Shown one piece after another: positions 16,815 to 25,245 of a stretch of DNA of 64,000 bases. The notes below the pieces were generated by a model that saw only the letters and a list, made by a program, of their open reading frames with translations, did not search any database and was not told the origin of the DNA. Source of the DNA: CAMBDS01 sp964355675 (lineage in GTDB: Bacteria; Electryoneota; AABM5-125-24; Hatepunaeales; Hatepunaeaceae); contig CAYHEC010000010.1 of assembly GCA_964355675.1 (NCBI GenBank), forward strand, positions 1 through 64,000. The letters are read 5' to 3'. Position 1 is the first letter of the stretch, and the number at the start of each line of letters is the position of its first letter. A program made the translations under genes and the position numbers.

Positions 16815-18629
16815 ATGATGACGACTTTGCGAAACCAGATGAAGGCCATTCTTTGGGTACTGGTTATCGCGTTCTTGGCAACAATTATTTTCAGCTGGGG
16901 TATGGGCGGCTTTTCCGAATCTCAGGAAAAGGCGGGCGTTATTGGCGTGATTGCTGGCGAAGATATCACTTATGAGGCATTCGACCGATTCGTACAGCGC
17001 AAACAAGAAGCCGCCACTCAGAAAGACGGAACTGAATTCGACGAAAGCAAGATCAAGCAACTTCGCGAAGACAGTTGGGATGAAGAAGTCGAACGACTGC
17101 TGAAACAAAAAGACGCTGAAAGACTTGGCATCAAAGCTACCGATACAGAAATCGCCTTTATCATTCAGAATTTTCCGCCTAATGAAGTTCGCGAAGTTCC
17201 CGCATTTCAGCGAGAAGGAACATTTGCGCCTGACCTTTACCAAAATTTCCTTCGCACACCCGATGCCAAGCAATTTCTGTTTGGTCTTGAGGAATCTGTC
17301 CAGAATTATTTGACTGAGCAGAAGTTACTCTTCCAAGTCAACTTTGCGGGAGATGTCAGCGAAATCGATGTGAAGGACGAATATACTCGCAGTCTGGCAT
17401 CCGGGAAGCTCGATTTCGTCTTTATTCCGTTCGACAAAGTGGAGTTTGATAGTTCATCAATAACCGATGATATGCTTCGAAATTATTATGGGCTATTTCC
17501 GGATCGATTCAAGCAATACGGTCAGCGCCGTTTTGCCTATACGAAGTTTAAAGTTGAGCCGTCCGCGACTGACAGCGCCGATGTGTTAGACCTTGCACGA
17601 GAGATCATTGCGGAACTCAAGTCTGGAGCAGACTTTGCTGAGTTAGCGAAGGCGCATTCTGAAGACGCCGCCTCGGTTGATAAGGGCGGGGATCTTGACT
17701 GGGTAGCACGCGGAGCGATGGCGAAGCCGTTTGAAGATGCGGCGTTTGCGGCTGTTCCCGGTGAGATCATCGGCCCGGTAGCGTCGAAGTTAGGCTTGCA
17801 TATCATTAATGTGCTTGAAAAACAGACCGAAAAAGAGGGTGGCGAGAAAGTACACGCCAGACATATTCTGCTGAAGCATAAGGCTTCACCTGATACAAGA
17901 GACGCTGTTTATAACACAGCGTACGCACTCTCTCAAGACGCTCAGCTGAATGGTTTTGCGAAAGCTTCTTCAGACGGCAGTTTTAAAGTCGATACAACGA
18001 AAGCTTTTTCGGAGGCTGGCTATATCGCCGGACTTGGAAGAATGCGAATGGCGGCCGAATTCAGCTTCAATAACCCGGTTGGCACAGTGAGCGATGTTTA
18101 TCCGATACCTGATGGTTATGTTGTATTCGAAATTGTTGAAGTGATCAACGAGAGCGTGAAGCCTTTCGACGACGTCAAAGAGACGATTACCAAGTCATTA
18201 GTCAAATTACTGCGGAATCAAAAGGCTAGCGAGATCGCTGGTTCGATGCGTTCCCAGATGGGTACTCCCGAAGAGCTTGGAACTGTTTCCAACAGTCATG
18301 GGTATCAAGTTTATTCGACGGTTGACAGTATGAAGGTTGATGGCAAGCTTCCTGACGGACTTCGCGCTGATAAGGATTTCCTGAAGGAAGCATTTCGACT
18401 TGAGGCGGGGGAGCTTTCCGGTGTAATCGAGGGCAAGAACGGTTGCTATATCGCTCGAATGGTAACCAAGACGCCCTTTGATCAGGATGAATTTGCGACG
18501 AACCATTTCGCTATCTACAGCGCCCTTTTACAGAAGGATCAGGAGATGATATCCAAGAATTGGATTCGCGAATTGAGGATTGCCGGGGATATTAAGGATA
18601 ATCGCTTTAAATACTACCGGGATTTCTAA
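16815..18629 (+). CDS. ppiD: PpiD/SurA-type peptidyl-prolyl isomerase, membrane-anchored periplasmic foldase
   Basis: This 604-residue foldase has one N-terminal transmembrane anchor (about 11-31, ILWVLVIAFLATIIFSWGMG), so the rest faces the periplasm, as in E. coli PpiD (623 residues). A SurA_N-like helical region follows: GVIAGEDITYEAFDRFVQRK, then a coiled, charged segment. A parvulin domain occupies about 255-345 (ELKSGADFAELAKAHSEDAA, DKGGDLDWVARG). A second, more divergent parvulin-like unit begins with VHARHILLKHK near 350 and ends near 450. AGGAGC 10 bases before ATGATG supports the start; either Met could be used. It would help fold or deliver outer-membrane proteins. It is flanked by palindromes, not in an evident operon. 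Confidence 0.88.
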   Translation: MMTTLRNQMKAILWVLVIAFLATIIFSWGMGGFSESQEKAGVIGVIAGEDITYEAFDRFVQRKQEAATQKDGTEFDESKIKQLREDSWDEEVERLLKQKDAERLGIKATDTEIAFIIQNFPPNEVREVPAFQREGTFAPDLYQNFLRTPDAKQFLFGLEESVQNYLTEQKLLFQVNFAGDVSEIDVKDEYTRSLASGKLDFVFIPFDKVEFDSSSITDDMLRNYYGLFPDRFKQYGQRRFAYTKFKVEPSATDSADVLDLAREIIAELKSGADFAELAKAHSEDAASVDKGGDLDWVARGAMAKPFEDAAFAAVPGEIIGPVASKLGLHIINVLEKQTEKEGGEKVHARHILLKHKASPDTRDAVYNTAYALSQDAQLNGFAKASSDGSFKVDTTKAFSEAGYIAGLGRMRMAAEFSFNNPVGTVSDVYPIPDGYVVFEIVEVINESVKPFDDVKETITKSLVKLLRNQKASEIAGSMRSQMGTPEELGTVSNSHGYQVYSTVDSMKVDGKLPDGLRADKDFLKEAFRLEAGELSGVIEGKNGCYIARMVTKTPFDQDEFATNHFAIYSALLQKDQEMISKNWIRELRIAGDIKDNRFKYYRDF

Positions 18630-18645
18630 CTAAAGACTCTCTGGG

Positions 18646-18693
18646 GGCGGCTTTTCAAACCGCCTTGGAGGGCGGACTGAAGTCCGCCCTCCA
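18646..18693. repeat. Pair of palindromes after the PpiD-like gene
   Basis: An imperfect hairpin GGCGG...CCGCC (18646-18664) is followed at once by TGGAGGGCGGAC/GTCCGCCCTCCA (18666-18693), 12-bp perfect arms. The latter is the cleanest copy of the GGAGGGCGGAC family in the window. Confidence 0.75.
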
Positions 18694-18767
18694 GGAGCGC
18701 CAATGAAGTGCATCGTTACAAAGAAGCGATACACACCTACTAAACCGGTCAATAGAGAGGGATACCG

Positions 18768-19238
18768 ATGAAAAAATATCTATTGTTACTCCTCCCAATG
18801 TTGACTCTTCTTTCGGCCTGTAATTTTCAGACCAATGAAGAACTTAACATGAAAAAGATGGTCGTTGACCTCCTTACGGCGGTTCAGCATGACGACGAGA
18901 ATCTTGCTCATGAGATTCTGCTTGATCTCGCAAGTTTCAGATCTCTAAATCCCGACGTCAGTGCCCGTGTGGATGCAGGTTCGTTTACAGACGCGGTCTT
19001 ATCGGACCTTGTTATCAATTTCCGCAATATGGAAGGCTTATTTAGAGGCAAGACTCTTGTACTTAAATCATTCACGCCGGGTGGGCAGTGGTACCAGTAC
19101 AAAGGATTTTCTGCTTTCAAAGACAATGTGGTCGTTATAACTGCTGACGGAGAGGATGTCGAGTTCATCATCCGGGGAATCGTCCGCATTAACGAAAAAT
19201 GGCGCATCGTCGATCTCTCAGACAACGGACTATTCTAA
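18768..19238 (+). CDS. Small lipoprotein, unknown function
   Basis: This 156-residue protein has a lipoprotein signal: MKKYLLLLLPMLTLLSAC with the lipobox LSAC and Cys18. The mature part begins with a short helix (NEELNMKKMVVDLLTAVQHDDENLA) and continues with alternating strands. These include GKTLVLKSFTPGGQWYQYKG, then KDNVVVITADGEDVEFIIRG and the terminal NEKWRIVDLSD. The pattern resembles the SnoaL/NTF2-like or DUF4878-type fold, in which the last strand often has 'W+IvD'. The assignment is tentative. It stands alone with a possible hairpin terminator after it at 19282-19314. Confidence 0.6.
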   Translation: MKKYLLLLLPMLTLLSACNFQTNEELNMKKMVVDLLTAVQHDDENLAHEILLDLASFRSLNPDVSARVDAGSFTDAVLSDLVINFRNMEGLFRGKTLVLKSFTPGGQWYQYKGFSAFKDNVVVITADGEDVEFIIRGIVRINEKWRIVDLSDNGLF

Positions 19239-19281
19239 CATCCACCCAATCATAGCTATTTTCTATATTACGACTGTCTGG

Positions 19282-19314
19282 AACCGGCAGCGACTTGTCT
19301 GGTCGTTGCCGGTT
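19282..19314 (+). terminator. Possible terminator hairpin after the lipoprotein gene
   Basis: AACCGGCAGCGAC / GTCGTTGCCGGTT forms a 13-bp stem (one mismatch) with a 7-base loop, 44 bp after the stop. No T-run follows, so intrinsic termination is uncertain. Confidence 0.4.
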
Positions 19315-19397
19315 GCTTATAATGCCTACCTGGCTCAAGGCGGGTTTTATGTTTGATACTCATTTGGCTTCATCTCAATCAATAGTAGATAAATCAA

Positions 19398-19403
19398 TAT
19401 AAT
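19398..19403 (+). promoter_or_regulatory. Possible -10 element of the rubrerythrin-like gene
   Basis: A perfect TATAAT lies 20 bp before the ATG at 19424, but no good -35 is found 16-18 bp upstream. AGGA at 19414-19417 serves as ribosome binding site. Confidence 0.35.
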
Positions 19404-19423
19404 AACCAATAACAGGATACAGA

Positions 19424-19933
19424 ATGACGCTTGAAGAAGCCATTGTAACCTCACTCGACTTTGAGAAGCGAGTCCGTGACTATTACGCACGCGCGGCAGA
19501 AAAGACCGATGATCCGCGTGGTAAGGAAGTTTTTAAAGCTCTTTCCGACGAAGAACAAGGGCACGTCGATTACCTTCAGAGCCGACTCGATCAATGGCGA
19601 ACAACCGGAAAGTTATCAGTTCCGACTTTGGCAACTACCCTTCCAACAGCCGCATGGTTGAAAGAAGGAAAACTCAAAATGCATGCGGTAGCTTTCGATA
19701 GAGACTATTCAACCGAAGTAGCATTATTGCGGGACTCTGCAAAATTAGAGAACGACATCTCAGATCTATATAAGAAACTCGTTTCTGAACTGCCTTATGA
19801 CCAAGCGGCTATGTTCAGGCGTTTTCTTGAGATCGAAGATGGGCACACCGGGATAGTCGAGGCTGAGATCGATGCATTACAAAAAGATGGTTTCTGGTTC
19901 TCACTTCGTGAGTTCGATCTTGAGGCAGGATAA
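19424..19933 (+). CDS. Rubrerythrin-like diiron protein without a rubredoxin domain
   Basis: This 169-residue four-helix-bundle protein has the iron ligands of the rubrerythrin/ferritin-like superfamily spread over its helices. They are the glutamate in LDFEKRVRDYY, EEQGH in the second helix (DEEQGHVDYL), the glutamate in AKLENDISDLY, and EIEDGHTGIVEAE in the last. The rubredoxin CxxC pairs of full rubrerythrins are absent. The family reduces peroxide in anaerobes and microaerophiles; here electron supply would have to come from another protein. AGGA with a 6-base spacer precedes the ATG. The UDP-glucuronate decarboxylase gene begins 5 bp after its stop, with its ribosome binding site inside this gene's end. 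Confidence 0.85.
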   Translation: MTLEEAIVTSLDFEKRVRDYYARAAEKTDDPRGKEVFKALSDEEQGHVDYLQSRLDQWRTTGKLSVPTLATTLPTAAWLKEGKLKMHAVAFDRDYSTEVALLRDSAKLENDISDLYKKLVSELPYDQAAMFRRFLEIEDGHTGIVEAEIDALQKDGFWFSLREFDLEAG

Positions 19934-19938
19934 ATAAT

Positions 19939-20871
19939 TTGAGAGATCTAATCACTGGTGGCGCCGGGTTTCTTGGTAGCCATCTTTGCGATAAGTTGTT
20001 AGCCCACGGTGACGACGTAATATGCCTTGACAACTTTTTTACCGGGTCGAAGGAGAATATCGCTCATTTGATCGACAATTCTCATTTCGAAATGATACGT
20101 CACGATGTAGTAGAACCAATTCTTCTCGAGGTTGATCGCATTTATAATCTTGCCTGCCCGGCGTCACCGATCCATTATCAGTACAACCCAGTAAAGACGG
20201 TCAAGACGTCGGTGATGGGCGCAATCAACATGCTTGGTTTGGCGAAACGGGTTAAGGCGCGCCTTGTTCAGGCTTCTACTTCGGAAGTTTATGGAGATCC
20301 ATCCGTCCATCCTCAACATGAGGGGTACTGGGGTAACGTAAATCCGATTGGAATCAGGAGTTGTTATGACGAAGGCAAGCGAGTTGCCGAGACACTTTGT
20401 AGCGACTATCGCCGACAAAACGGGGTCGATGCACGGATCGCTCGCATTTTTAACACCTACGGACCGCGCATGGCTCTCAATGATGGGAGAGTGGTCTCTA
20501 ACCTGATTCTACAAGCCCTTCGAGGTGAACCATTAACGATTTTTGGTGACGGAAATCAGACTCGATCGTTTTGCTATGTGGACGACCTTCTTGAAGGCAT
20601 GGTGCGTCTGATGAATATTTCGGCGGTCGATGGTCCTGTCAATATTGGCAATCCTCATGAGATCACGGTGTTGGAAATGGCTGAAACGGTGCGCAAATTA
20701 ACCGGCAGTCGAAGTGAAATAGAATTCCTTCCATTACCTGCCGACGACCCAACGCGACGCTGTCCGGATATATCCAAAGCGAGACGTCTGCTTGACTGGG
20801 AGCCTGGCGTTGGTCTTGAAGAGGGACTTGGCAGGACGATCGAGTATTTTGCAGGCAAAGTTCAAGGATAG
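19939..20871 (+). CDS. UDP-glucuronate decarboxylase (UDP-xylose synthase)
   Basis: This 310-residue short-chain dehydrogenase/epimerase converts UDP-glucuronate to UDP-xylose and CO2, using tightly bound NAD. The Rossmann motif TGGAGFLGSH is at 6-15. The UXS hallmarks are YNLACPASPIHYQYNPVKT, STSEVYGDP, and RSCYDEGKR holding the catalytic YxxxK; GPRMALNDGRVVSNLI and GDGNQTRSFCYVDD follow. These match UXS rather than general UDP-glucose epimerases. The start is TTG, with AGGA nine bases upstream in the preceding gene. UDP-xylose would feed glycan synthesis, although this gene is 12 kb from the polysaccharide locus. Specificity is assigned by motifs, with high but not absolute certainty. Confidence 0.88.
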   Translation: MRDLITGGAGFLGSHLCDKLLAHGDDVICLDNFFTGSKENIAHLIDNSHFEMIRHDVVEPILLEVDRIYNLACPASPIHYQYNPVKTVKTSVMGAINMLGLAKRVKARLVQASTSEVYGDPSVHPQHEGYWGNVNPIGIRSCYDEGKRVAETLCSDYRRQNGVDARIARIFNTYGPRMALNDGRVVSNLILQALRGEPLTIFGDGNQTRSFCYVDDLLEGMVRLMNISAVDGPVNIGNPHEITVLEMAETVRKLTGSRSEIEFLPLPADDPTRRCPDISKARRLLDWEPGVGLEEGLGRTIEYFAGKVQG

Positions 20872-20937
20872 GAATTAAAAGATACGGAACACGGCTTAAA
20901 GCACTATTGTCGTGTCACAGCAATAAAGATGGGTGCT

Positions 20938-21034
20938 GGTAGCGCAACGATTTATCGCGCATATCGTACCAATCTCAAAATGAGCGCGATAATCACGGCG
21001 CTACCAAATGAGCGCGATAAATCGCGGCGCTACC
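20938..21034. repeat. Compound repeat: one inverted and two direct copies of a GGTAGCGC element
   Basis: GGTAGCGCAACGATTTATCG (arm 20938-20962) is inverted relative to two direct copies at about 20981-21005 and 21006-21034, each reading ATGAGCGCGATAA...GCGCTACC. The ends GGTAG/CTACC relate it to the GTAG...CTAC family. It fills the gap before the XRE regulator gene. Confidence 0.65.
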
Positions 21035-21160
21035 GATTATTATTCCCATGACAACACATTAGACTTCAGGTCGATTAGGAACCACCGTCCCTAAAAGACA
21101 TATACTATTGAATTATCACATCACAAGTCACCAAATCAACAAATCAACACGGAGTTTCTC

Positions 21161-21577
21161 ATGGCTAAATTCCACCCTTCCGACCTAAAGGCATGGCGTA
21201 AGCGCTTCCATCTTGCTCAATCGGATTTTGCCAAGCTTGCCGGGGTTAGTCTGAATACAATCGGGAACATCGAAGCGGGAGCCCACAAGATTCAGGAGGC
21301 TACACGGATAAAAATATCAAGGGCAATGAAGACTTTTGAAGCAGGCAAAGCCACTGAACCAGAAGTTTCTGAGAACGAGTCTGGAGTGGTCGAAGCAACA
21401 CCTTTGGTTCAACAATCAACCTCGCCAACAACTGATATTCCGACCGCCAGTCCATCACCAACCGACCATTCTCGTGATCTTGTATTGTTGAGTAATCTTG
21501 ATATCGAGTTGATTAATCGTATTTTACAGATGGCCCCGAAGGAAAAGCTCGCCTTGCTTCGAAGTTTAATGGAGTGA
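21161..21577 (+). CDS. XRE-family helix-turn-helix DNA-binding protein
   Basis: This 138-residue protein has an N-terminal Cro/CI-type domain (about 5-60): DLKAWRKRFHLAQSDFAKLA, then GVSLNTIGNIEAG and IKISRAMKTFE. A Pro/Ser/Thr/Glu-rich linker (about 65-110) leads to a short helical tail (LSNLDIELINRILQMAPKEK). GGAG with a 6-base spacer supports the ATG. The neighbours are unrelated, so the target is unknown; an autoregulator or a nucleoid-type regulator is possible. No toxin partner is next to it. The 130 bp after it hold a TTCGGCG/CGCCGAA hairpin (21644-21664) with no T-run. Confidence 0.8.
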   Translation: MAKFHPSDLKAWRKRFHLAQSDFAKLAGVSLNTIGNIEAGAHKIQEATRIKISRAMKTFEAGKATEPEVSENESGVVEATPLVQQSTSPTTDIPTASPSPTDHSRDLVLLSNLDIELINRILQMAPKEKLALLRSLME

Positions 21578-21707
21578 GATGGCAACGTAAGTTGCTGGAC
21601 CTGCTATCCTGACCATCAAGCTATTCCTTTCAAACTGCTTGCTTTCGGCGCTTTGATCGCCGAACCTCGATCAAGTAACGCCCCATTCATCATTAAACGG
21701 CATCGAA

Positions 21708-24700
21708 ATGCACAACCGCATTATCACCTTTGTCACTATCCTGATTTTTGCATCAACCGCTCTCGCCTCTCAGACGGTTATTGATGAAACTTCAAAGCCA
21801 TACGGAGCCTCAACATATTTCCTCTCTGACCCCGTTCCCGAAGACGTCACCCCGACCGGCAACCCGCTCGACTGGGCAGGCATGAAGATCGGCCTCGACG
21901 TGAGGAACTTCGAGCTGCCTCGCGCTTACGAAGGCGAATATCGCTTCAATTGCCGCTTCCCGATCATCGATGCAGTGTCGAACAGGCCGCTCTATATGAA
22001 GCAATGGACGGAGGATAATGCGGAAGCATTGCTGCGAACTCAAGCCGGGCAGGGCTTAGGGGCTGTGGGATTGGCGCTGGAGATACTGACGGGTGATGCA
22101 GGAAGATTTGAAGAGATGGAAGCTTACGATAGCACTGAGTATATCGCATTCAAAAAGATGTTGTTGAAATCCGGTCTGACGTCAGGGGAACAAGATCCCA
22201 TCCTTAAACTCTTCATTTGTTTCGATCAGGCTTCACGGATTGTCGCAAATGCCTCAATGGCTTTGACGGATGAAGACCGCGCCTACTTCAAGAATAATCC
22301 GGTCGAGTTCCTTCTGCCCGATGGCGCCAAGCTGACCGATTTGACGGGCAACACTGCACACCAGCAGATCTACATCAAACGCTTGCGCAGGCTCCACATT
22401 GACCGGATAACCGATGCGGGCCAGATGCTGGATAAGGCAGTCGCGGATTACATTGCAGAAGCAAAAGAATGGGCAGCGACGGTCGGACAGATTCTCTCAC
22501 GAGTGGCTCCCTCATCCATTTACTTCGATTCGCATTGGGGCAAAGTTATAATTTCAAGTTACGAAGATGATGTTCATTCAGAAGATGCGGTCTTGTTGAT
22601 TGATTTGGGGGGCAACGACACCTATACCAACAATGCCGGTGGAACCAACGGCGGTGTTGCCATCTGCATCGACCATTCAGGCAACGACACTTACGACGCC
22701 AAAGACCGTCGCTACGTACAAGGTTGCGGGCTGTTTGGAGTCGGAATGCTGGTTGACCTCGCTGGCGACGACCACTACACCGCCAAGCACTTCGCCCAAG
22801 GGGCAGGCATTGCCGGGGTTGGAGTTTTATATGATGCGCAAGGAAACGATACCTACTCAGGGCACGGGTTCACCCAGGGCGCGGCGATGTTCGGGCTGGG
22901 GATGTTGATGGACAACGCCGGTGATGACTCTTACGACTGCGCCACTCTCAGTCAGGGCGGAGCAACCTGCATGGGGCTGGGAATCCTCTCCGACCTTGCT
23001 GGCAACGACAAGTATAAGCTCGGCACTGATACCGGCAAGAACGCCTTCGATGGCTTGCCCGGCTATGGTCAGGGAGGAGCTTTGTCCTTCCGCCCCTCCC
23101 CCTGGCGAGGCAAGTTCACCCCCTATGGCGGAGTCGGCTTTTTAATCGACGGTAATGGCAACGACGAGTACGTGACAACCGGCTGGTGCGACCAAGGGGG
23201 GAGCTACATCATGTCGTTAGGCGCACTCTACGACGGTGGCGGCAACGACCACTACAAAGCCAACACCGGGCAAGGCTCCGGCATCCACATCACCAACGCG
23301 ATCTTGATCGACAAAAACGGCGACGACCACTACGAAGGAGCCTTCCGTTGCGGCGGGTCGGGCGGCGACCGGTCTCCCGGCATCCTGATCGACTACGCCG
23401 GTAACGACACCTACCAATCCAACTCGTCGTCGTATGGAACCGGCGTCAAGCCATTTTCCTATTCCTTAATGATCGACTACTCCGGCGATGACAATTACAT
23501 CACCGCCAATCCTGTGGGTCCAATCCTCTTCAACTGCTGGGATTCTTTTGGTGGAGTCTGGCCCGAATCTGCCCCCAACCTCTACCCCTACGCGATCTGC
23601 CTCGATCTGGGAGGCAACGACAATTATCAGGTACGCAACCGGAAAAACAACTCGATCCGGCACAGTTTCGGGCATGGGTTGATGGTGGATATGGAGTGGA
23701 AGGGTGGGGATGTGATAGGGAAGGTGGATAATCCACTGCCAACCTATAAACCTGACCTTTCGAAATTCAACATACAGCAGTCACTCGGTGAGCGAGGTTG
23801 CAGAATCCCCTATGCTCAAAACATTAGCAGGCTTTGGTCTCCGAATCTTTTCGTTCGATTCAATGAAATCGGAACTATTATCAATCATGCTGATTTTTGG
23901 GGGATCTGGCTCGGTATGGGACTTGAAGGCTCTCATAATAGGCAGCAGAATCGCGATGCTTTAGAGATTCTTCACTCACTCTTGATAGATAAACGACTCC
24001 CTAATGGATTTGAGTTCCTAATTGACTCACTCTTAACGTCTGTTGACCCGGAAGTCCGCACCATCATCGCCGACGATATAGGCGTCTTCGGCCTGAAGTC
24101 TTGCGAGGATGCGCTTGTCAAGGCGTTGGACGACCCGGAATCATCTGTCAGCCGCTTCTCGTATAGGTCACTTATAGCGCTGAAGAGCGAAAAAGGCTTG
24201 AAGAAAGCAGAAATCGCTATCACGAAGGATGGTTCGGAAGATGTGCGCAGGCTGGCGCTGGCATATTTATCGTCGAGGCCCAGTAGTGTGGACAATTGTC
24301 CACACTACCCAATTCTGATCGACCGCCTCGAAAATGACACTGCTTCCTCTGTAAAAGTTGCCGCGGCGGATGGACTGGGAAGGGTCGGGAACATTAGAGC
24401 CGTGCCGTTGCTCCGTAGAATTGTCGCTTTGGATAGTGGGGCGGATTGCAATCCGCCCCACTACGCGACTGAAGATGTTTACGTCCAACGCGCCGCAGCC
24501 AAAGCCCTCTGTGAGCTTGGCGAAGTCGAAGGCATCGGAGTGCTGATTGAGTCGCTCTCCTTCCCCAGCATCGACGCCTTCTACAATTACGACTACAACG
24601 TCCCGAACTTCATCGCCACTTACGCCGGGTACGACCTGCCTGAGCCAGACCGATTCGAGCAGTCCAAGTGGCGGGAGTGGTTCGCCGCCAACCGCGATAA

Positions 24701-25115
24701 AATCAATCTGAAGGAGAACGTCGCGGCTTCGAAGGCTTATGCAAGTCTTGCTGATAGTTTGCGAGGAGCTTCCGATGAAAAGCTGATTGAGCTGTTAGAG
24801 AACTTCCTGAAGGTTCACCCCGGCAATCGGAATGCCGCGGGAAATCTGGCAGGAAATCTGAACCGAATCGCGTGGGATATGGCGACGGCTCCGAAGGACA
24901 ATCCCCGTTTCGATGCTGAGAAGGCGATACGCTACAGCAAGCGGTCGGTGGAGCTTGTCTCCGACCTGAATTACTGGGATACTCTGGCGGAGGCATACTT
25001 TGCGGCGGGGAAGTTTGATGAGTCGGCGAAGGTCTGTAATGAACAACTAATTAAATCTCCAGGAAATGGGATGTTTCTTGATCGACTTAAGAAGATCAGC
25101 CAGACGAAAAAATGA
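21708..25115 (+). CDS. Secreted 1135-residue protein: GND-Y solenoid, HEAT repeats and helical tail
   Basis: I do not recognise the whole protein. A signal peptide ends TALASQ near 21. Residues 22-290 are a helical domain. About 294-665 holds twelve imperfect units, most of about 26 residues, patterned 'LG-L-D--GNDxY------QG----G' (for example VGMLVDLAGDDHYTAKHFAQ and VGVLYDAQGNDTYSGHGFTQ). The repeated Asp, Asn/Asp and Tyr could build a calcium-bound beta-solenoid. HEAT-like repeats follow (about 780-930), then a helical TPR-like tail to 1135. The HEAT part carries two perfect DNA palindromes in frame (24283-24308 and 24434-24463). No sorting domain is present. Secretion is by the signal peptide; structural or scaffold function is inferred. 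Confidence 0.65.
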   Translation: MHNRIITFVTILIFASTALASQTVIDETSKPYGASTYFLSDPVPEDVTPTGNPLDWAGMKIGLDVRNFELPRAYEGEYRFNCRFPIIDAVSNRPLYMKQWTEDNAEALLRTQAGQGLGAVGLALEILTGDAGRFEEMEAYDSTEYIAFKKMLLKSGLTSGEQDPILKLFICFDQASRIVANASMALTDEDRAYFKNNPVEFLLPDGAKLTDLTGNTAHQQIYIKRLRRLHIDRITDAGQMLDKAVADYIAEAKEWAATVGQILSRVAPSSIYFDSHWGKVIISSYEDDVHSEDAVLLIDLGGNDTYTNNAGGTNGGVAICIDHSGNDTYDAKDRRYVQGCGLFGVGMLVDLAGDDHYTAKHFAQGAGIAGVGVLYDAQGNDTYSGHGFTQGAAMFGLGMLMDNAGDDSYDCATLSQGGATCMGLGILSDLAGNDKYKLGTDTGKNAFDGLPGYGQGGALSFRPSPWRGKFTPYGGVGFLIDGNGNDEYVTTGWCDQGGSYIMSLGALYDGGGNDHYKANTGQGSGIHITNAILIDKNGDDHYEGAFRCGGSGGDRSPGILIDYAGNDTYQSNSSSYGTGVKPFSYSLMIDYSGDDNYITANPVGPILFNCWDSFGGVWPESAPNLYPYAICLDLGGNDNYQVRNRKNNSIRHSFGHGLMVDMEWKGGDVIGKVDNPLPTYKPDLSKFNIQQSLGERGCRIPYAQNISRLWSPNLFVRFNEIGTIINHADFWGIWLGMGLEGSHNRQQNRDALEILHSLLIDKRLPNGFEFLIDSLLTSVDPEVRTIIADDIGVFGLKSCEDALVKALDDPESSVSRFSYRSLIALKSEKGLKKAEIAITKDGSEDVRRLALAYLSSRPSSVDNCPHYPILIDRLENDTASSVKVAAADGLGRVGNIRAVPLLRRIVALDSGADCNPPHYATEDVYVQRAAAKALCELGEVEGIGVLIESLSFPSIDAFYNYDYNVPNFIATYAGYDLPEPDRFEQSKWREWFAANRDKINLKENVAASKAYASLADSLRGASDEKLIELLENFLKVHPGNRNAAGNLAGNLNRIAWDMATAPKDNPRFDAEKAIRYSKRSVELVSDLNYWDTLAEAYFAAGKFDESAKVCNEQLIKSPGNGMFLDRLKKISQTKK
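24283..24308. repeat. Perfect 26-bp palindrome in frame within a HEAT-repeat coding region
   Basis: Half-site GTAGTGTGGACAA; the 26 bases equal their reverse complement. They encode SSVDNCPHY at about residues 859-867, interrupting a HEAT repeat. This is a GTAG...CTAC-family element. Confidence 0.8.
24434..24463. repeat. Perfect 30-bp palindrome in frame within the same HEAT region
   Basis: Half-site TAGTGGGGCGGATTG; the 30 bases equal their reverse complement. They encode SGADCNPPHY at about residues 909-919. Counted from TAGTG, the reading phase is the same as in the copy at 24283, and TAGTG-to-CACTA lengths (24 and 30) are multiples of three. Confidence 0.8.
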
Positions 25116-25127
25116 AATAGTGTCAAT

Positions 25128-25245
25128 AGTAGTGCCGATTTAAATCGGCACTACTGCAAATTTATATCGGCACTACTGCAAATTTAAATAGGCACTACTG
25201 CAAATTTAAATCGGCACTACTGCAAATTTATATCGGCACTACTGC
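25128..25245. repeat. Palindrome followed by a 22-bp tandem array
   Basis: A perfect 28-bp palindrome (25128-25155, half-site AGTAGTGCCGATTT) is followed by four more copies of its right half. The TCGGCACTAC core recurs with a constant 22-bp period at 25145, 25167, 25189 (as TAGGCACTAC), 25211 and 25233. Units alternate between TTTAAAT and TTTATAT in the linker. It looks like tandem amplification of one palindromic element. There are no unique spacers, so it is not a CRISPR array. Confidence 0.85.

Noticed and set aside
22600..22908. GND-Y repeats as RTX calcium-binding repeats
   Set aside because: RTX units are nine residues with GGxGxDxL; here the period is about 26 residues and the motif is different.
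25128..25245. Tandem array as a CRISPR
   Set aside because: The 22-bp period is constant and units are almost identical with no unique spacers; there are no cas genes nearby.
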